From contig JBOZIK010000001.1 of the NCBI GenBank assembly GCA_051453625.1, positions 96,617,356-96,681,355 on the forward strand: DNA of 64,000 bases. Reading direction: 5' to 3'. This stretch comes from Welwitschia mirabilis. Its lineage: Eukaryota; Gnetophyta; Gnetopsida; Welwitschiales. Positions 12,661-24,450 of this stretch are shown piece after piece (position 1 is the first letter of the stretch; each line of letters starts with the position of its first letter). Under the pieces are notes generated by a model, which was given only the letters and a program-made list of their open reading frames with translations, did not search any database and was not told the DNA's origin. Position numbers and translations under genes: made by a program.

Positions 12661-13056
12661 AAAGTCCACAATGGCTTAGAATGAAATAGCTAAATCAATG
12701 GGAACAAGAGATTGTGGAATTTAAGACTTAAAATGTAGTACATTCTTAACCTAAGTGAAGTTGATAAAAAAAATTGATATAGGGGGAACATATTCCTTCC
12801 TCCCCCCCTCCCCCACTTACTGAGATTAAATTACTAAAAAAGAAAGTACAAAGATTGGGAGATCCAAATGGGGAACTCTATTTTTTAGCAGACACTCTGT
12901 AGAGGGAGAATGGAGCTTGAGGATCTCATTATCTAGAAAGTGGGATAAGGTAAAATGTCTTTCAAATATAAAGCATGAGCTCATTTGTGGGAAGTTGAAA
13001 AGAGAGTGGATGAGATTCGAGTAAATGGATATTTACAAATCGAATAAGAAAAAGAG

Positions 13057-13156
13057 NNNNNNNNNNNNNNNNNNNNNNNNNNNNNNNNNNNNNNNNNNNN
13101 NNNNNNNNNNNNNNNNNNNNNNNNNNNNNNNNNNNNNNNNNNNNNNNNNNNNNNNN
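13057..13156. other. Assembly gap (100 N)
   Basis: Both edges carry AAAGAG, a minimal flank repeat. Confidence 0.99.
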
Positions 13157-15360
13157 AAAGAGAATAAAAATGAACTAAAATTAGAACTAAAAAGGGAGGT
13201 CATTTCAAAATGAGAATGCCATATTAAAAAAAGGTTATGTTGTCCTTGTCGTAGTACTTTTGTCTGTTATATGCTTAAACATACACAAGGTAATGCAAAT
13301 TTTACATTTGGAAAATGCCATTTGCAAAATTCTAGCTTAAAAAAAATGTAGGTTTTAAGACCTAATAGTATTAGGGCAGGGAGTTTCTCTCGCTCTGAAG
13401 AAATAATACTACAGATAAAGTAATATAGAACTTATAGAGATACATCAAAACCTCAAAAACCAAACTCACAAAGGAATGCCAAAATTATTAATGGTAAGGA
13501 AGGGAACCTGAAGAGACTGCTAATGAAGAAATATATGTAAACACTCTCCAGTTGAACACTCCCTGGTGGGCAAGTATACGGTGTTGAGCTAGACAATAAT
13601 CAAAGAGAGATTTTTAAGTACAAATAACCTGAAGAAGAGAGGCTTTAATTTATTTCCCAATTACAAGGAATGTGGGCACCAAAGAATCAGACGTAGAATG
13701 AATACTTTTCTACTAGTAGGAAGAATGAAGAAGCATTCCTAACACAAGCCTTTGGATAATTCAAAGTTTAGGAAGAACTTTAAGCTTTAACAGTGCATCA
13801 TTAATATTGGATGTGAGCTCCTTATTTTCATGTGTAGGGATCCAAATTTTTTTGGGATTAAAGCAATATTTAATTAAAGGTTAAAGATTGGAAGAAGAAG
13901 ATAGAAGATTTCTTCAAGCCTAATTTCTTAAACACTTGGAGTTACTAAAGAAGGAGATTTGCTTTTTTCTTTAGTGAGGGGGCGGGGGGGTTATCTAGAT
14001 GCAAACATATTCTTTGGAAGGAGGGATCTGAGAACAAGGAATAACTATATTAAAAATTCAGTGTTACATGATCCCTNNNNNNNNNNNNNNNNNNNNNNNN
14101 NNNNNNNNNNNNNNNNNNNNNNNNNNNNNNNNNNNNNNNNNNNNNTGTACTTCTCTTTTCTTCTTATGCTTAATAAAAGATAGAGAGTTAATCTGCCATT
14201 CTACTTATCCAAAAAGGTAAAGAAAATGCTTGGAAATCAACATTTAGGTTTGCTTTGCTAATTAATCAATTTTTATAGGAATTCAAACCTACCTCATCAT
14301 CCTCAACCCTGTGATTGCCCCCAAGGTCAATGGATAGAAAGAGATAGAGTGCAAGCCCATGTGAATGTGACAGAAAGTAGTTCTAATTTTACTTGGCAAA
14401 AGAAATAGAGGTTAGGAGCAAGCTCTATCTCGAATGCAAAGAAAGGGCCTTGCTTTCTAAATAAGAAGAATGCTAAGCTTATGGAAGAAGAAGAAGGAGC
14501 CTATTCTAAGAGGCCCTCCTCTAGAATGAAGCCCTAAAGGAATACTATAAATGCAGACATAAGAAAAGAAGTGCAAAGGGATCCTGCAGAGTTCCAAGGA
14601 TGCATAAAAGAGCCAAGCAGTAAAAGGAGTTATTCTTATGAAGTCATCTCCATCAATGACGATGAATCTATGGATAGAGGTAGCAAGGCTAGAGACTACT
14701 CTAGGAAAGCACTCAAAACTAAGCCAAATGAGCATAAGAAAATAAAGAGAAAAACCTTGTGACCCTCAGATTCTTCAGAACCCTTCCCTAAGAGCTATGA
14801 AGAAGAATAGATAGAGGATGAAGTTGATTCTGATTTAGTGTTAGAGTAAGATTATGATGAAGCAATAATAGCTAGAGAGTGAAAATACTACTATGAGATC
14901 CTCAGGATCTAGTTATGGGCCTCATCAAGAAATTATAAAATCTCACATAAGACTAGTGCTTAGGTAGCACCCAAATAAAAATAAGAATAATCTTCAAAAA
15001 GCATTTAAAAAAAAAAAAATCAAGAAACTCAATGGAGTGAAGGATATCCTCATTGATAAGTGGATAAAAGCCCTCTATCACTTCTATCATATGGATAAAC
15101 TTATTTAGAATTATGATAGATGGCTTTATTCTTTTACTATGCCCACACCCATTAACGTTCTTTATTTTATTCTTTTCTAGACTCTATTGGTTTGATTTCT
15201 TCTTTTGTTTATTTTATAGTTGAATCTAGTGTTGTCTCCATGGATCCTTAAGCCTCCTCTTTTAAAATAATGTCTTCAGTGATAGGGGGATCTCTTTCTA
15301 TTGCTATTTTTTTGTTTTGTGCTATATAATTTTCTCTATTCTTAATATACGACATATTTT
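13157..15360 (+). other. Decayed repeat-like sequence, unclassified
   Basis: The plus strand keeps a long biased frame with few stops from about 14440 to 14960, rich in Lys, Glu, Ser and Asp. It includes the open stretch 14571-14762 (SSKRSYSYEVISINDDESMD) and the acidic EEE.IEDEVDSDLVLE. It looks like the charged linker of an old coding sequence, but I recognise no domain. A run of 13 A occurs near 15008. A 69-base gap splits it at 14077-14145. Confidence 0.35.
14077..14145. other. Assembly gap (69 N)
   Basis: Unknown bases. No repeated flanks seen. Confidence 0.99.
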
Positions 15361-16700
15361 TTTAAAAAAATAATAATAAATCCATAATCAAAGATTTGAT
15401 ATAATCATTAATGTAATTAATCTAGTAATGTAATGATGCAACAATGTAAAAGATGGAAGATACATTAATCATGTAAGTTAATGCAATTCTAAAAAAGAAA
15501 GCTCTATTTTTTATATTACTAAAAATCTTTATTATTATTTATTATCTTAGATTAATGATTTCAAAATTATAAAAAGCAAAGCATGATTAAATTATATTAA
15601 TCAAAAATAGGATTACATATATTATTTATGTTTTTAAGATATAATGGAGCTCAAGCAAATAGATCTTATCTAAAGACACTTCTAAGAATTAGAGGTATGA
15701 AACTCAAACTGCCATGAAGGACCTATTGCCACTTTAACAATCTAGTACTCATAAGAGAAAAATGGTATAAATAATTAGAAATAACCATAACTAGAATAAA
15801 TAAAAAGGTTCAAATATGGAATTTATAAGGATGTAGAGTTCATTAGTCTTTGTAGTAAATAATGAATTAATATGAGTTCATTAGTTTATGTACCAAATAA
15901 TTAATTAATGTTTATTTAAAAACTCAAAATGTGTAGTTAAGATGTGATATTAACGTAGATGAATTCTAGATTGATTATTAATCTATTATCAATTTAGTGT
16001 AAATTTACATCCATGCAACTTTTCAAGGCTCTGTCAACTATCTATCTAATGTTAATTTAAATTAACATTGGGTTTTGTTAAAATAAAGTAGTACTGGATC
16101 TATAAAGGCTCATTTACAATGTTTCAGTATCTAATAAAATTAAGAGCATCTTCTTATGCAATTAAAAAATAAATAAGAATTAAAAATGCAATGTTATGTC
16201 GTGTCTACAAATGTCCAACATATCAAAATTACAGAAATCCCTTGTATATTACCTCAATGAAGTTAAAGTTATAACTGCTATTGTTATCGATTTGCTCTTG
16301 CTTTACAATTAACTAGAATTAATAGGAATTGATTTATTTACTATGTTTATTAATATGACACTAACTTGATATTTTTTTTTAAAAAGAAACCAAGCATTAT
16401 ATTAAAAAGTAGTAATTACAGGAAGGGATGAAGATGCCAGATGTTGGGGATTATAAGGAAATCCAAATGCGGTAAAAATTAGCCTACAAAATTCATGTGA
16501 TCATATTGAAATTAAGGCATAATATGTTAGTAGTAAAAGTGGGGATGAAAACTCCTCATCTCCTAGGACTAAAATAGAACGTGGCATAGCTATGAAAGAA
16601 CTACTCTAAACTATAAGAAACATATGATTAATATCCCTTGTAGTTGAGGAATAAGTGGTTATGCTTGTGTTGGACTAGGAATCATTCCAATTCATTTTCT
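15361..16700. other. AT-rich stretch without recognisable feature
   Basis: No ORF of note, no repeat structure seen. Confidence 0.6.
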
Positions 16701-16790
16701 AGAACCTTGAAAGCTTAATTCATCTCTTTAAATTCCTCTGCTCCTACTTGGTTCTTATTGGAGTGAAGTCTAAGGGCCTTCTTTCGAAAA

Positions 16791-17210
16791 ATTGATTTAG
16801 TAACATCTAGCGAAGATCTATGGGAGATTTCAAGGGTCAATAAAGAATACCTCTTCATCCCATAGATTGTGGCCAATAGGACTTCTCTTCTTACATGGTC
16901 CATGTTAATATCCTCATGAGTTGCTTGATTTCCTTCTTCTAAGGTGGATTNNNNNNNNNNNNNNNNNNNNNNNNNNNNNNNNNNNNNNNNNNNNNNNNNN
17001 NNNNNNNNNNNNNNNNNNNNNNNNNNNNNNNNNNNNNNNNNNNNNNNNNNATTGATTTAGTAACATCTAGCAAAGATCTATGGGATATTTCAAGGGTCAA
17101 TAAAGAACACCTCTTCATCCCATAGATTGTGGCCAATAGGACTTCTCTTCTTGCATGGTCCATGTTAATATCCTCATGAGTTGCTTGATTTCCTTCTTCT
17201 AAGATGGATT
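16791..17210. repeat. 160-bp direct duplication flanking a 100-N gap
   Basis: Bases 16791-16950 and 17051-17210 are the same length and differ at only about five positions, mostly transitions. They lie exactly on the two sides of the gap. This looks like two alleles placed in series or a tandem duplication the assembler could not close. Confidence 0.9.
16951..17050. other. Assembly gap (100 N)
   Basis: Placeholder gap inside the J-domain pseudogene. Confidence 0.99.
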
Positions 17211-17757
17211 CCGAATGGGACTGAGATTCTATCCTCTTACTGTGTTTAGGGCTATCAACCTTCTTTTAAGAGGATTCCTCTGGCCTTATCTTAGATGTGA
17301 ATACTTTTCTTCTTACACTTTGAGGAGGGGATCCTTCTAACCTGGTTTGAGCTAGGTTTGTCCCTCTTCCTATAGTAAAGGCAGAATCACCTCCTCTATA
17401 GGAGTCTCTTAGGGTAGGAGGAAGTCATTCCTCTCTGAGTGTGGAAGCCTCTCCACTCATTCTCTCATCATGTTAAGAATCTTTATCATTCTTGTCCCTT
17501 TTCTTCCTTTTTCCTTTAGATTGATTAGTCTCATCTGAAGTCCTTTACTGAGGGTGAGGGGAAGGGACCTCCCTCATTTTCAAGTCCTTGTAGCTCTTCA
17601 CAGCACCATAATGAGGCCTACATGACTTGTAGTATCCTTGACTATCGTAGGGATAACAATGAGGATGATACTCCATAATAACAGATGAGTCATCAACTTC
17701 TACCTCTGCAATCAGCTTTATAGTTGGCTCCAAATGTATTATTTTCTTGCTTATCAT

Positions 17758-18137
17758 GGAAATAATACTAGGGATAATACCTCCTTAAAAAAGAGGGCTC
17801 ATTGACTCCTAGCTTTAGTTCATGTTATCTTCACAATTAGCTATCAAAGTGTTATCATCCTTCCTATCATGGAATCTTATCTTTCCTATTAAAAAAAATC
17901 TTCCTTCTACATTATTGATCTTCCTCCAAAATACTAAGTATCATAATATGTCTAAAATGCCTTCAAATTTGTCAAGAATTACATATTTCCATGATAATAC
18001 CATCATTTCTTTATAATCATCAGAATGACATCTAAACCTATGAAAATGTGCTGCAAAGGTTCTCAAAATACCCCACCAAAATGCTACAAATTGACATCAC
18101 AATAGTGGTGAAATCATCCTAACTATTTTTTGGAAGC
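17758..18137. other. Short stretch without recognisable gene
   Basis: The minus frame of the J-domain pseudogene meets a stop just upstream of 17757, and no further family resemblance is seen. Confidence 0.5.
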
Positions 18138-18237
18138 NNNNNNNNNNNNNNNNNNNNNNNNNNNNNNNNNNNNNNNNNNNNNNNNNNNNNNNNNNNNNNN
18201 NNNNNNNNNNNNNNNNNNNNNNNNNNNNNNNNNNNNN
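18138..18237. other. Assembly gap (100 N)
   Basis: Placeholder gap just upstream of the copia integrase. Confidence 0.99.
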
Positions 18238-19682
18238 AGAAAATATATTTTTTAATAGTTGTAGATGATTTCTCTTAATTTACGTGAATGACTTTCCTTA
18301 CACATAAGGATGAGGCATTTAATGCTTTTTATAAGTTGTGCATCAAGTTATAAAATCAAAATGAGTACAAGGTAAAAATGATAAGAAGTGATAATGGCAT
18401 GGAATTCAAAAATAAAAGGTTCAGAGAATTGTATGAATAGTTTAGTATTTTACATCAATTCTTTGCTCCAAGGACTTCCTAATAAAATGTTATGGTTGAA
18501 AGAAAGAATAAGGTTCTTAATGAATGGCCAAAACAATGATGCATGACAAGAATATATCATAACATTTTTGGATAAAATCAATTAATATAGTCTTTATGTT
18601 TCAAATAGAGTTTTAATAAGAATATTTACTTCTAAGACTTCATATGAGTTATGGTTAGGTAAAAAAGCTTTGGTAAATTACTTTTATATGTTTACATTTA
18701 AATGCTTTATTTTTAATGAAAATGATAATTTAAGGAAATTTAATTCAATATTTAATAAAGAAATTTTTCTAGGATATTCTATGATTAATAAGGCTTATAG
18801 ATTGTACAATAACAAAAACCGTGTAGTTGAGAAAATTACAAATGTTACAATAAATGATATTGAGTTAACTTCTGTAAAAATGAAAAATGATTATACTTTT
18901 ATGCAAATTAATCAACCTTCTAACCATCTTCAACTTCAATTAGATAGTGAGAAAGAAAAATAAGAAACAAAAAAGGAAGATCCTTCAACCATGATAAGAA
19001 TAAAGAAGTGTTACTCTATTAGTAACATAATAAGAAGTCCATATTGAAGTATTCAAACTAGAAGCCATATTAAAGAATTTTTTGGTTATACTACTATTGA
19101 ACTAAAAACTTTCAAAGAAGCTGAAAATGATGAACATTAGATGGTTACTATGTAAAAAGAGATTAACCAATTTCAAAGATGTAATGTTTGGGAACTTACT
19201 TCAAGACCATCTAACAAATCATGTATTAGTAATAAATGGGTTTTAAAATTAAAATAAATAAACATGAAAATGTAATTGAAAACAAAAAAAATTAATGGCT
19301 AAAGATTACAATCAATAAGAAGGAATTGACCTTTTAAACCTTTATTCCTATGGCTCATATAGAATTAATAAAAATGATCTTAATTTTTCTTGTGTAAAAG
19401 GTTCTAAATTTTATCAAATGCATATCAAAAGTTCATTTCTAAATGGAAATCTTCAAGAAAAAGTATATGTTGAATAACTAAATGGGTTCACTGACCCATA
19501 AAAATTTGATCATATTTACAAATTAAAGAAGATTCTCTATAGTCTTAAACTAGATCCTAGATCATGGTATGAGAAACTCTCAGGTCATCTAATTAAAAAT
19601 GACTTCAAAAAAGATACATCAAATGTGATATTATTCATTAGAAAATACGATAAATATTTTATTATTATTCAAATTTATGTAT
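18238..19682 (+). pseudogene. Ty1/copia pol fragment: integrase to reverse transcriptase
   Basis: Starting at the gap, the plus strand shows integrase core blocks: IRSDNGMEFKNKRF-like at about 18380-18425, then a broken 'SAPRTPQQNGVVERKN' block. The best-kept piece, 18670-18963, codes FKCFIFNENDNLRKF and EIFLGYSMINKAYRLYNNKN, the conserved end of copia integrase. RT follows: EINQFQRCNVWELTSRPSNK (about 19155-19215), then QMHIKSSFLNGNLQE-like and KLKKILYSLKLDPRSWYEKL-like blocks. Similarity ends near 19682, where the catalytic YVDD box should be; only Tyr-Val remains before a TGA. Dead, probably broken by the neighbouring LINE. Confidence 0.8.
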
Positions 19683-21065
19683 GAAAAACTCTAGAAGTAA
19701 ACTTATGGTTCTTGTGTACCCAGTCTTGTTTACCATGGCATCTACATCTAGATAAATAAATAGGATAAACTAACTTAATTCTTTAGGTCTAAGGCCTTGA
19801 GAAAGACAAAATAAAATCTTAAAAGATTTGAACAACATCTAGTCTGAATGAAGTATTTATCTACGAAATTTTTACCTAAACCCCAAAGGGGTAGAAGTAC
19901 CTTCTAGCTAATGGGAAGCCACCCTTTATTCTCTATAATTGAGAGGAATTCTCTTCTCTTCTATAGGGATTTCCAGTAGGTAGGAAAGGGATTCTTCTAT
20001 AACTTTACTTGGGATTCACCTGAAAGTGATTTTGTGCCCTCTCCATCTTCTATAGAATAAGATGATATCAGCCTTGGGCTCTTCTTTAAATTTGTGCAAT
20101 AATGCTCCCCATCTCAAGACCTGCACCTTATCTCAAAGGTCTAGATATCCTTTGAATAAGCTTTACTTTAGTGATTCAAACATTAGCAAGACCCTCATAA
20201 CTATTTAAGTTTGTGAATGGTATCATCTGATTCTTATAGTAGTGTTTATAGGAAATGAAAGGAGGGCACTATTGAGAATTAAATCATCATGAGTACACCA
20301 TATCTACCATAGTTTTAGGCATATCCCATCCTTTAAGCATGTCTTAGTTGCTTTTCTAGTCTTGTAGTAATTTATCATTAATTTCATTAAATGTAAGCTT
20401 CATTTGCATTAATAAAATAGGTGTTATGCATCTTGTGACTTGATTGACAAATTGAATAATTAGTAGTAACTTGAATGCCATGTTTAAGCAATTGGTTTCT
20501 TGTCAATAGTTAATTGTGTTTGTTCAACTAGTAGAAATCTTAATTTTGTCATGGATTTACCCCCTCCAAAAACTTTTGTAGGCCTTATTTTTATCATATT
20601 TTTTGAGAAGAATCATTTTGGCTATATCTTCATTGAATATGTCTAGCTCTGTCAGATTTCTTTTGGCATTAGAAAGGCGTTTCTTGAGGTAAGACTCCCC
20701 TTTACTTGTTCTCTAGCTTGGATACTTATAATTGATTAGTTCACTCCATGGTTGCCCATCCTTAAAAAGTCTTTTAATTATTTTGTGAGCTTCAGTGAGG
20801 AGAAAATTTTCTAACCTATGAATTCTCCATCCTCCTTCCTCCCTGAGGTAAGCAATAAGCTCCTAATTACAAAGGTGGATGCATCTTATATACCTACCTC
20901 CTCACCAAATGAAGTCCTTTACTATTTTATTGATTTTTTTGATTATGGAGGCTATGTACCTAAAGAATGCAATTAAGTAGGTATTTGTTAGAATGATGTT
21001 GACTTTGGAAGAGAGAAATCTATTATGCCATCCATTGCATTTCCTCTAAATTGACTCTAGGAGGC

Positions 21066-21410
21066 TTAAGTAATAATAATTGTGTCATCTTCATAGTGGT
21101 TATTAATGAATATTTGACTTCTTATTTTGATTCTTGTGATTCCATTTCTTCTAAGAAATTCTTGAAAAACATTCATGATGAATAGAAAGAGGTATGGGGA
21201 TAATGGATCCTCTTGCCTTAATCCTTGATATACTAAAAAATATTTAGATCTATGATTGTTAACTTTTACTCTAAACTCAACATAAGCTTGCATATCAAGC
21301 CATAAGTTTATGATGTTAGAGTTAAATCCGATCTTCATAAGGGTACAACCTAAAGCTCTCCAGCTTATGGAATCATAGGATTTTGCTATGTCCAATTTAT
21401 CAATAAGTAA
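21066..21410 (-). pseudogene. LINE reverse transcriptase core fragment
   Basis: An open stretch of 109 codons (21395-21066) carries the RT fingers and palm blocks: MDIAKSYDSISWRALG (family D..KAYD...W), QGLRQEDPLSPYLFLF (family GLRQGDPLSPYLF, Gly to Glu by G-to-A) and YEDDTIIIT at the end (family FADDT). Upstream, SENQFGFIQSRYIQ matches the 'QSAFV.GR.I' block. It is the longest intact RT piece in the window, although the frame breaks on both sides. Confidence 0.85.
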
Positions 21411-21523
21411 AAAAAATTATGCTTTTTAATAGAATGAATGATTTCATGAGTTAAGAAGATTTGATATTGGATGTACCTAGATTAGATAAAGCCAATTTAG
21501 TTCTCAGAGATCACTTTTGAAAG

Positions 21524-22217
21524 NNNNNNNNNNNNNNNNNNNNNNNNNNNNNNNNNNNNNNNNNNNNNNNNNNNNNNNNNNNNNNNNNNNNNNNNNNNNN
21601 NNNNNNNNNNNNNNNNNNNNNNNNNNNNNNNNNNNNNNNNNNNNNNNNNNNNNNNNNNNNNNNNNNNNNNNNNNNNNNNNNNNNNNNNNNNNNNNNNNNN
21701 NNNNNNNNNNNNNNNNNNNNNNNNNNNNNNNNNNNNNNNNNNNNNNNNNNNNNNNNNNNNNNNNNNNNNNNNNNNNNNNNNNNNNNNNNNNNNNNNNNNN
21801 NNNNNNNNNNNNNNNNNNNNNNNNNNNNNNNNNNNNNNNNNNNNNNNNNNNNNNNNNNNNNNNNNNNNNNNNNNNNNNNNNNNNNNNNNNNNNNNNNNNN
21901 NNNNNNNNNNNNNNNNNNNNNNNNNNNNNNNNNNNNNNNNNNNNNNNNNNNNNNNNNNNNNNNNNNNNNNNNNNNNNNNNNNNNNNNNNNNNNNNNNNNN
22001 NNNNNNNNNNNNNNNNNNNNNNNNNNNNNNNNNNNNNNNNNNNNNNNNNNNNNNNNNNNNNNNNNNNNNNNNNNNNNNNNNNNNNNNNNNNNNNNNNNNN
22101 NNNNNNNNNNNNNNNNNNNNNNNNNNNNNNNNNNNNNNNNNNNNNNNNNNNNNNNNNNNNNNNNNNNNNNNNNNNNNNNNNNNNNNNNNNNNNNNNNNNN
22201 NNNNNNNNNNNNNNNNN
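21524..22217. other. Assembly gap (694 N)
   Basis: Unknown bases within the LINE reverse transcriptase. Confidence 0.99.
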
Positions 22218-22253
22218 CTTCCATTACATCATGAAGATTGTGTTCCATAATGG

Positions 22254-22743
22254 ATAAGTAGGTCTTGAATAGTTCTACTGGTTACTCATCTGGCCCTAGA
22301 GATCTCTTATTCTTCATGGCTTGCAAGGCTATTTGGACTTATCCTCTAACTAGCAGTTTAGTTAGGTAAGTCTTATCCTCATTAGAAATTTTCTTACCTT
22401 TTAGAATAAGATCGAGAATGACATATTCCCACTTCCACATGTACTTAANNNNNNNNNNNNNNNNNNNNNNNNNNNNNNNNNNNNNNNNNNNNNNNNNNNN
22501 NNNNNNNNNNNNNNNNNNNNNNNNNNNNNNNNNNNNNNNNNNNNNNNNATAAGTAGGTCTTGAATAGTTCTACTAGTTATCCATCTGGTCCTATAGATCT
22601 CTTATTCCTCATGGCTTGCAAGGCTATTTGGACTTATCCTCTAACTAGCAGTTTAGTTAGGTAAGTCTTATCCTCATCAGAAATTTTCTTACCTTTTAGA
22701 ATAAGGTCGAGGATGACATATTCCCACTTCCACATGTACTTAA
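22254..22743. repeat. 195-bp direct duplication flanking a 100-N gap
   Basis: Bases 22254-22448 reappear at 22549-22743, same length, with few substitutions, exactly on either side of a 100-N gap. Both copies code the RT segment with ALQAMKNKRSLGPDE (family K.PG.DG). One LINE needs it only once, so this is either an assembly artefact (two alleles in series) or a tandem duplication. Confidence 0.9.
22449..22548. other. Assembly gap (100 N)
   Basis: Placeholder gap between the two 195-bp copies. Confidence 0.99.
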
Positions 22744-22856
22744 GATAGGTCTACATTTCCTTGGCAATATCCTCTTCATTTTTAATTACTTATTCTCTAA
22801 TTGTAAGCCTCCTAATTCCATTATCTGGTATGTGTTGGTTATCCTACTAGGAAAAA

Positions 22857-22906
22857 NNNNNNNNNNNNNNNNNNNNNNNNNNNNNNNNNNNNNNNNNNNN
22901 NNNNNN
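22857..22906. other. Assembly gap (50 N)
   Basis: Unknown bases within the LINE. Confidence 0.99.
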
Positions 22907-23209
22907 CCCTCCAACAGTGATTCTCATGTGCATTTATTTATTGAAGTTCCATAAGGCATCTATACTCCTTGTTGTGTAGGCTGTCCTAATCTTCTCACTT
23001 TTCTATTTTTCTTGGATCTCCTATAATTATTTCTTTTCAAATCCTTTTTTGATTTGAATCTTACATTGTCTTTCTTTCTCTGGTCCTTGTTGTGTATCTT
23101 AATAGTGTTTAAGCCTATGTATAGAAAGGTTAGAGGAAGAGTACCATCATATTAATTCTAGATTTTTTCAACTATTCTTCTAGTCTCTTCCCTTAACATC
23201 TAGTATTAC

Positions 23210-23930
23210 TCCATTCAAAAGGGGGATTTGGATGACTTATTTGCCCCTATTCTGAATTTAATTAGTTGATGATCAGATGCCACTCTATTTAGAATCCATG
23301 CTTTAATTAGCAGCTTGGCTATATCCTTCCCAATCAAAATTCAATCACTCCTAGATATAACCTCGTTACCTCTCATTTTTCTATCAGACCATGAGTATTT
23401 ACATCCTATGAGAAAAATATCTGAGAGAGCATTTTGCTTCATAAAATGTTTAAGGATTATTATCCCTCTGCTATTCTAACCTTTTCCCCCTGTTTCTTTC
23501 ATCTGTGAAGGCATTGGTTAAAATCCCCTCATAAGTATCCATTTTGCTTTGTCCACTACTAAACTCTGTAGATCTTTTAGCATAGAGGCATTGTCTAGAT
23601 TGTTTTGAGGGCTATACACATTTAGTTTATCCTTCTTCATTTAGATAGATTGTTAAGTAATTTTTGCTACTATGGATTAAGTTTGCCTCCTTTTTGATGA
23701 AGGTCATAAGTCCTCCTGAATTTCCTTGAGCTGTAGAGATGAATATGTTCCACTACTACTAGAAATTATCTAACTTTATGCTATTGCACATCTTCATTTC
23801 TTATAGACAGACTAAGTTGATGTTGAATTTACTAATTAAGACTCTTAGATTCTTCTTCTTATAGAAGGATCTAATTCCCTATAATTCTAAGAGAGGCACT
23901 CTGTCAGGTTTGTTTCTACCCCTTTTTAAG
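23210..23930 (-). pseudogene. LINE endonuclease fragment
   Basis: The minus strand gives, through stops, KKKNLRVLISKFNINLVCL followed by QEMKMC, matching the 'L..LI.....D.V.LQETK' start of L1 endonucleases, with the key Glu present. GNSGGLMTF follows (family G.SGGL...W). Near 23400, YSWSDRKMRGNEVISRSD then ASDHQLIKF match the 'FTW.N......SRLDR' and 'SDH.P' ends. Blocks are in the correct order across the whole domain, but the frame is broken. Confidence 0.8.
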
Positions 23931-24239
23931 TGCTTCTTGATCTTTTTTCAAAGTGTCTTCAATGGTTGTTTAGGAGCTATTAGTCACATTAGCTATTAGT
24001 CACATTTTTTATAGTTTCCCTATTTCGAAGTCTTCTGTTGCTAGGGCTTTTCTTCATATGGGTTTTAACATCATTTAACTCTTCTATATTTACTTGATTT
24101 TGAGATTGAGGATTGCCTTTATCCTCTTTCTCTGTTAAGTATTGAAAGGGATTATATTATCTATCTTTTTCTTTTTTTCCTTTGGGTAAACTATTGTGTT
24201 CTTGACTATTTTCTCTTTATTCTATTTATGCCAGCATTC

Positions 24240-24450
24240 ATTCTAATTGTGTCCTGTCTTTTCACATAAAGAGCACATTTCTTTTTGCTTATTGTCAATT
24301 CTATTTATCTTTTCATGCATTTATCCATTTCATGACCTTTTTTTCTATAATGGGTACATCTCTTTTCTGCACTTGCACATCTTCCTGGAGCATGTCCGGT
24401 TTTTCAACAAGTCTCAAACATTACTGGGAGGTTCTCATAAGTAAATTCTA
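24240..24450 (-). pseudogene. LINE ORF1 zinc-knuckle region
   Basis: Minus strand: YENLPVMFETC, a stop, KTGHAPGRC, then AEKRCTHYRKKGHEMDKC. These are two zinc knuckles of plant LINE ORF1. In the first the leading Cys reads Phe and a TGA replaces Trp or Arg. In the second (CTHYRKKGHEMDKC) the second Cys reads Tyr (TGT to TAT). Placed upstream of the endonuclease as in intact L1 elements. Confidence 0.75.

Larger units (their letters stand above)
8771..12960 (+). mobile_element. Decayed L1-type LINE, plus strand
   Basis: ORF1 zinc knuckles (about 9636-9731), an endonuclease end (about 10620-10880) and reverse transcriptase blocks (about 11380-12650) follow each other on the plus strand in the canonical LINE order. 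Frames are broken many times, so no protein can be made. A 100-base N gap at 10387-10486 lies between ORF1 and the endonuclease. Ends are approximate: no poly-A tail or target-site duplication could be fixed. Confidence 0.75.
16715..17757 (-). pseudogene. J-domain (DnaJ-like) pseudogene
   Basis: From 17757 downward the minus strand keeps one frame for about 235 codons to the gap at 17050, with only four stops (TAA, TAA, TGA, TAA), each explainable by C-to-T in CAA or CGA. It codes EVDDSSVIMEYHPHCYPYD, then a Lys/Arg/Ser-rich linker, then a J-domain start (MKRCSLLTLEISHRSLLDV). Beyond the gap, 16903-16715 repeats that start and completes the domain: FRKKALRLHSNKNQVGAEEF, then KEMN. J-domains have RKKAL.LHPDKN..GAEE.FK; the essential HPD reads HSN, which transitions alone explain. 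J-domain proteins stimulate Hsp70 ATPase. The full family is unknown to me; the J-domain sits at the C-terminal end of what is visible. It could also be a domain captured by a transposon. Confidence 0.7.

Noticed and set aside
14860-14930. KYYYEILRI in the plus-strand repeat as a second J-domain start
   Set aside because: The following helix and HPD-type block are absent; similarity limited to a few residues.
24247-24444. Plus-strand ORF with many Phe, His and Leu
   Set aside because: It is the complement of the LINE zinc-knuckle region on the minus strand.
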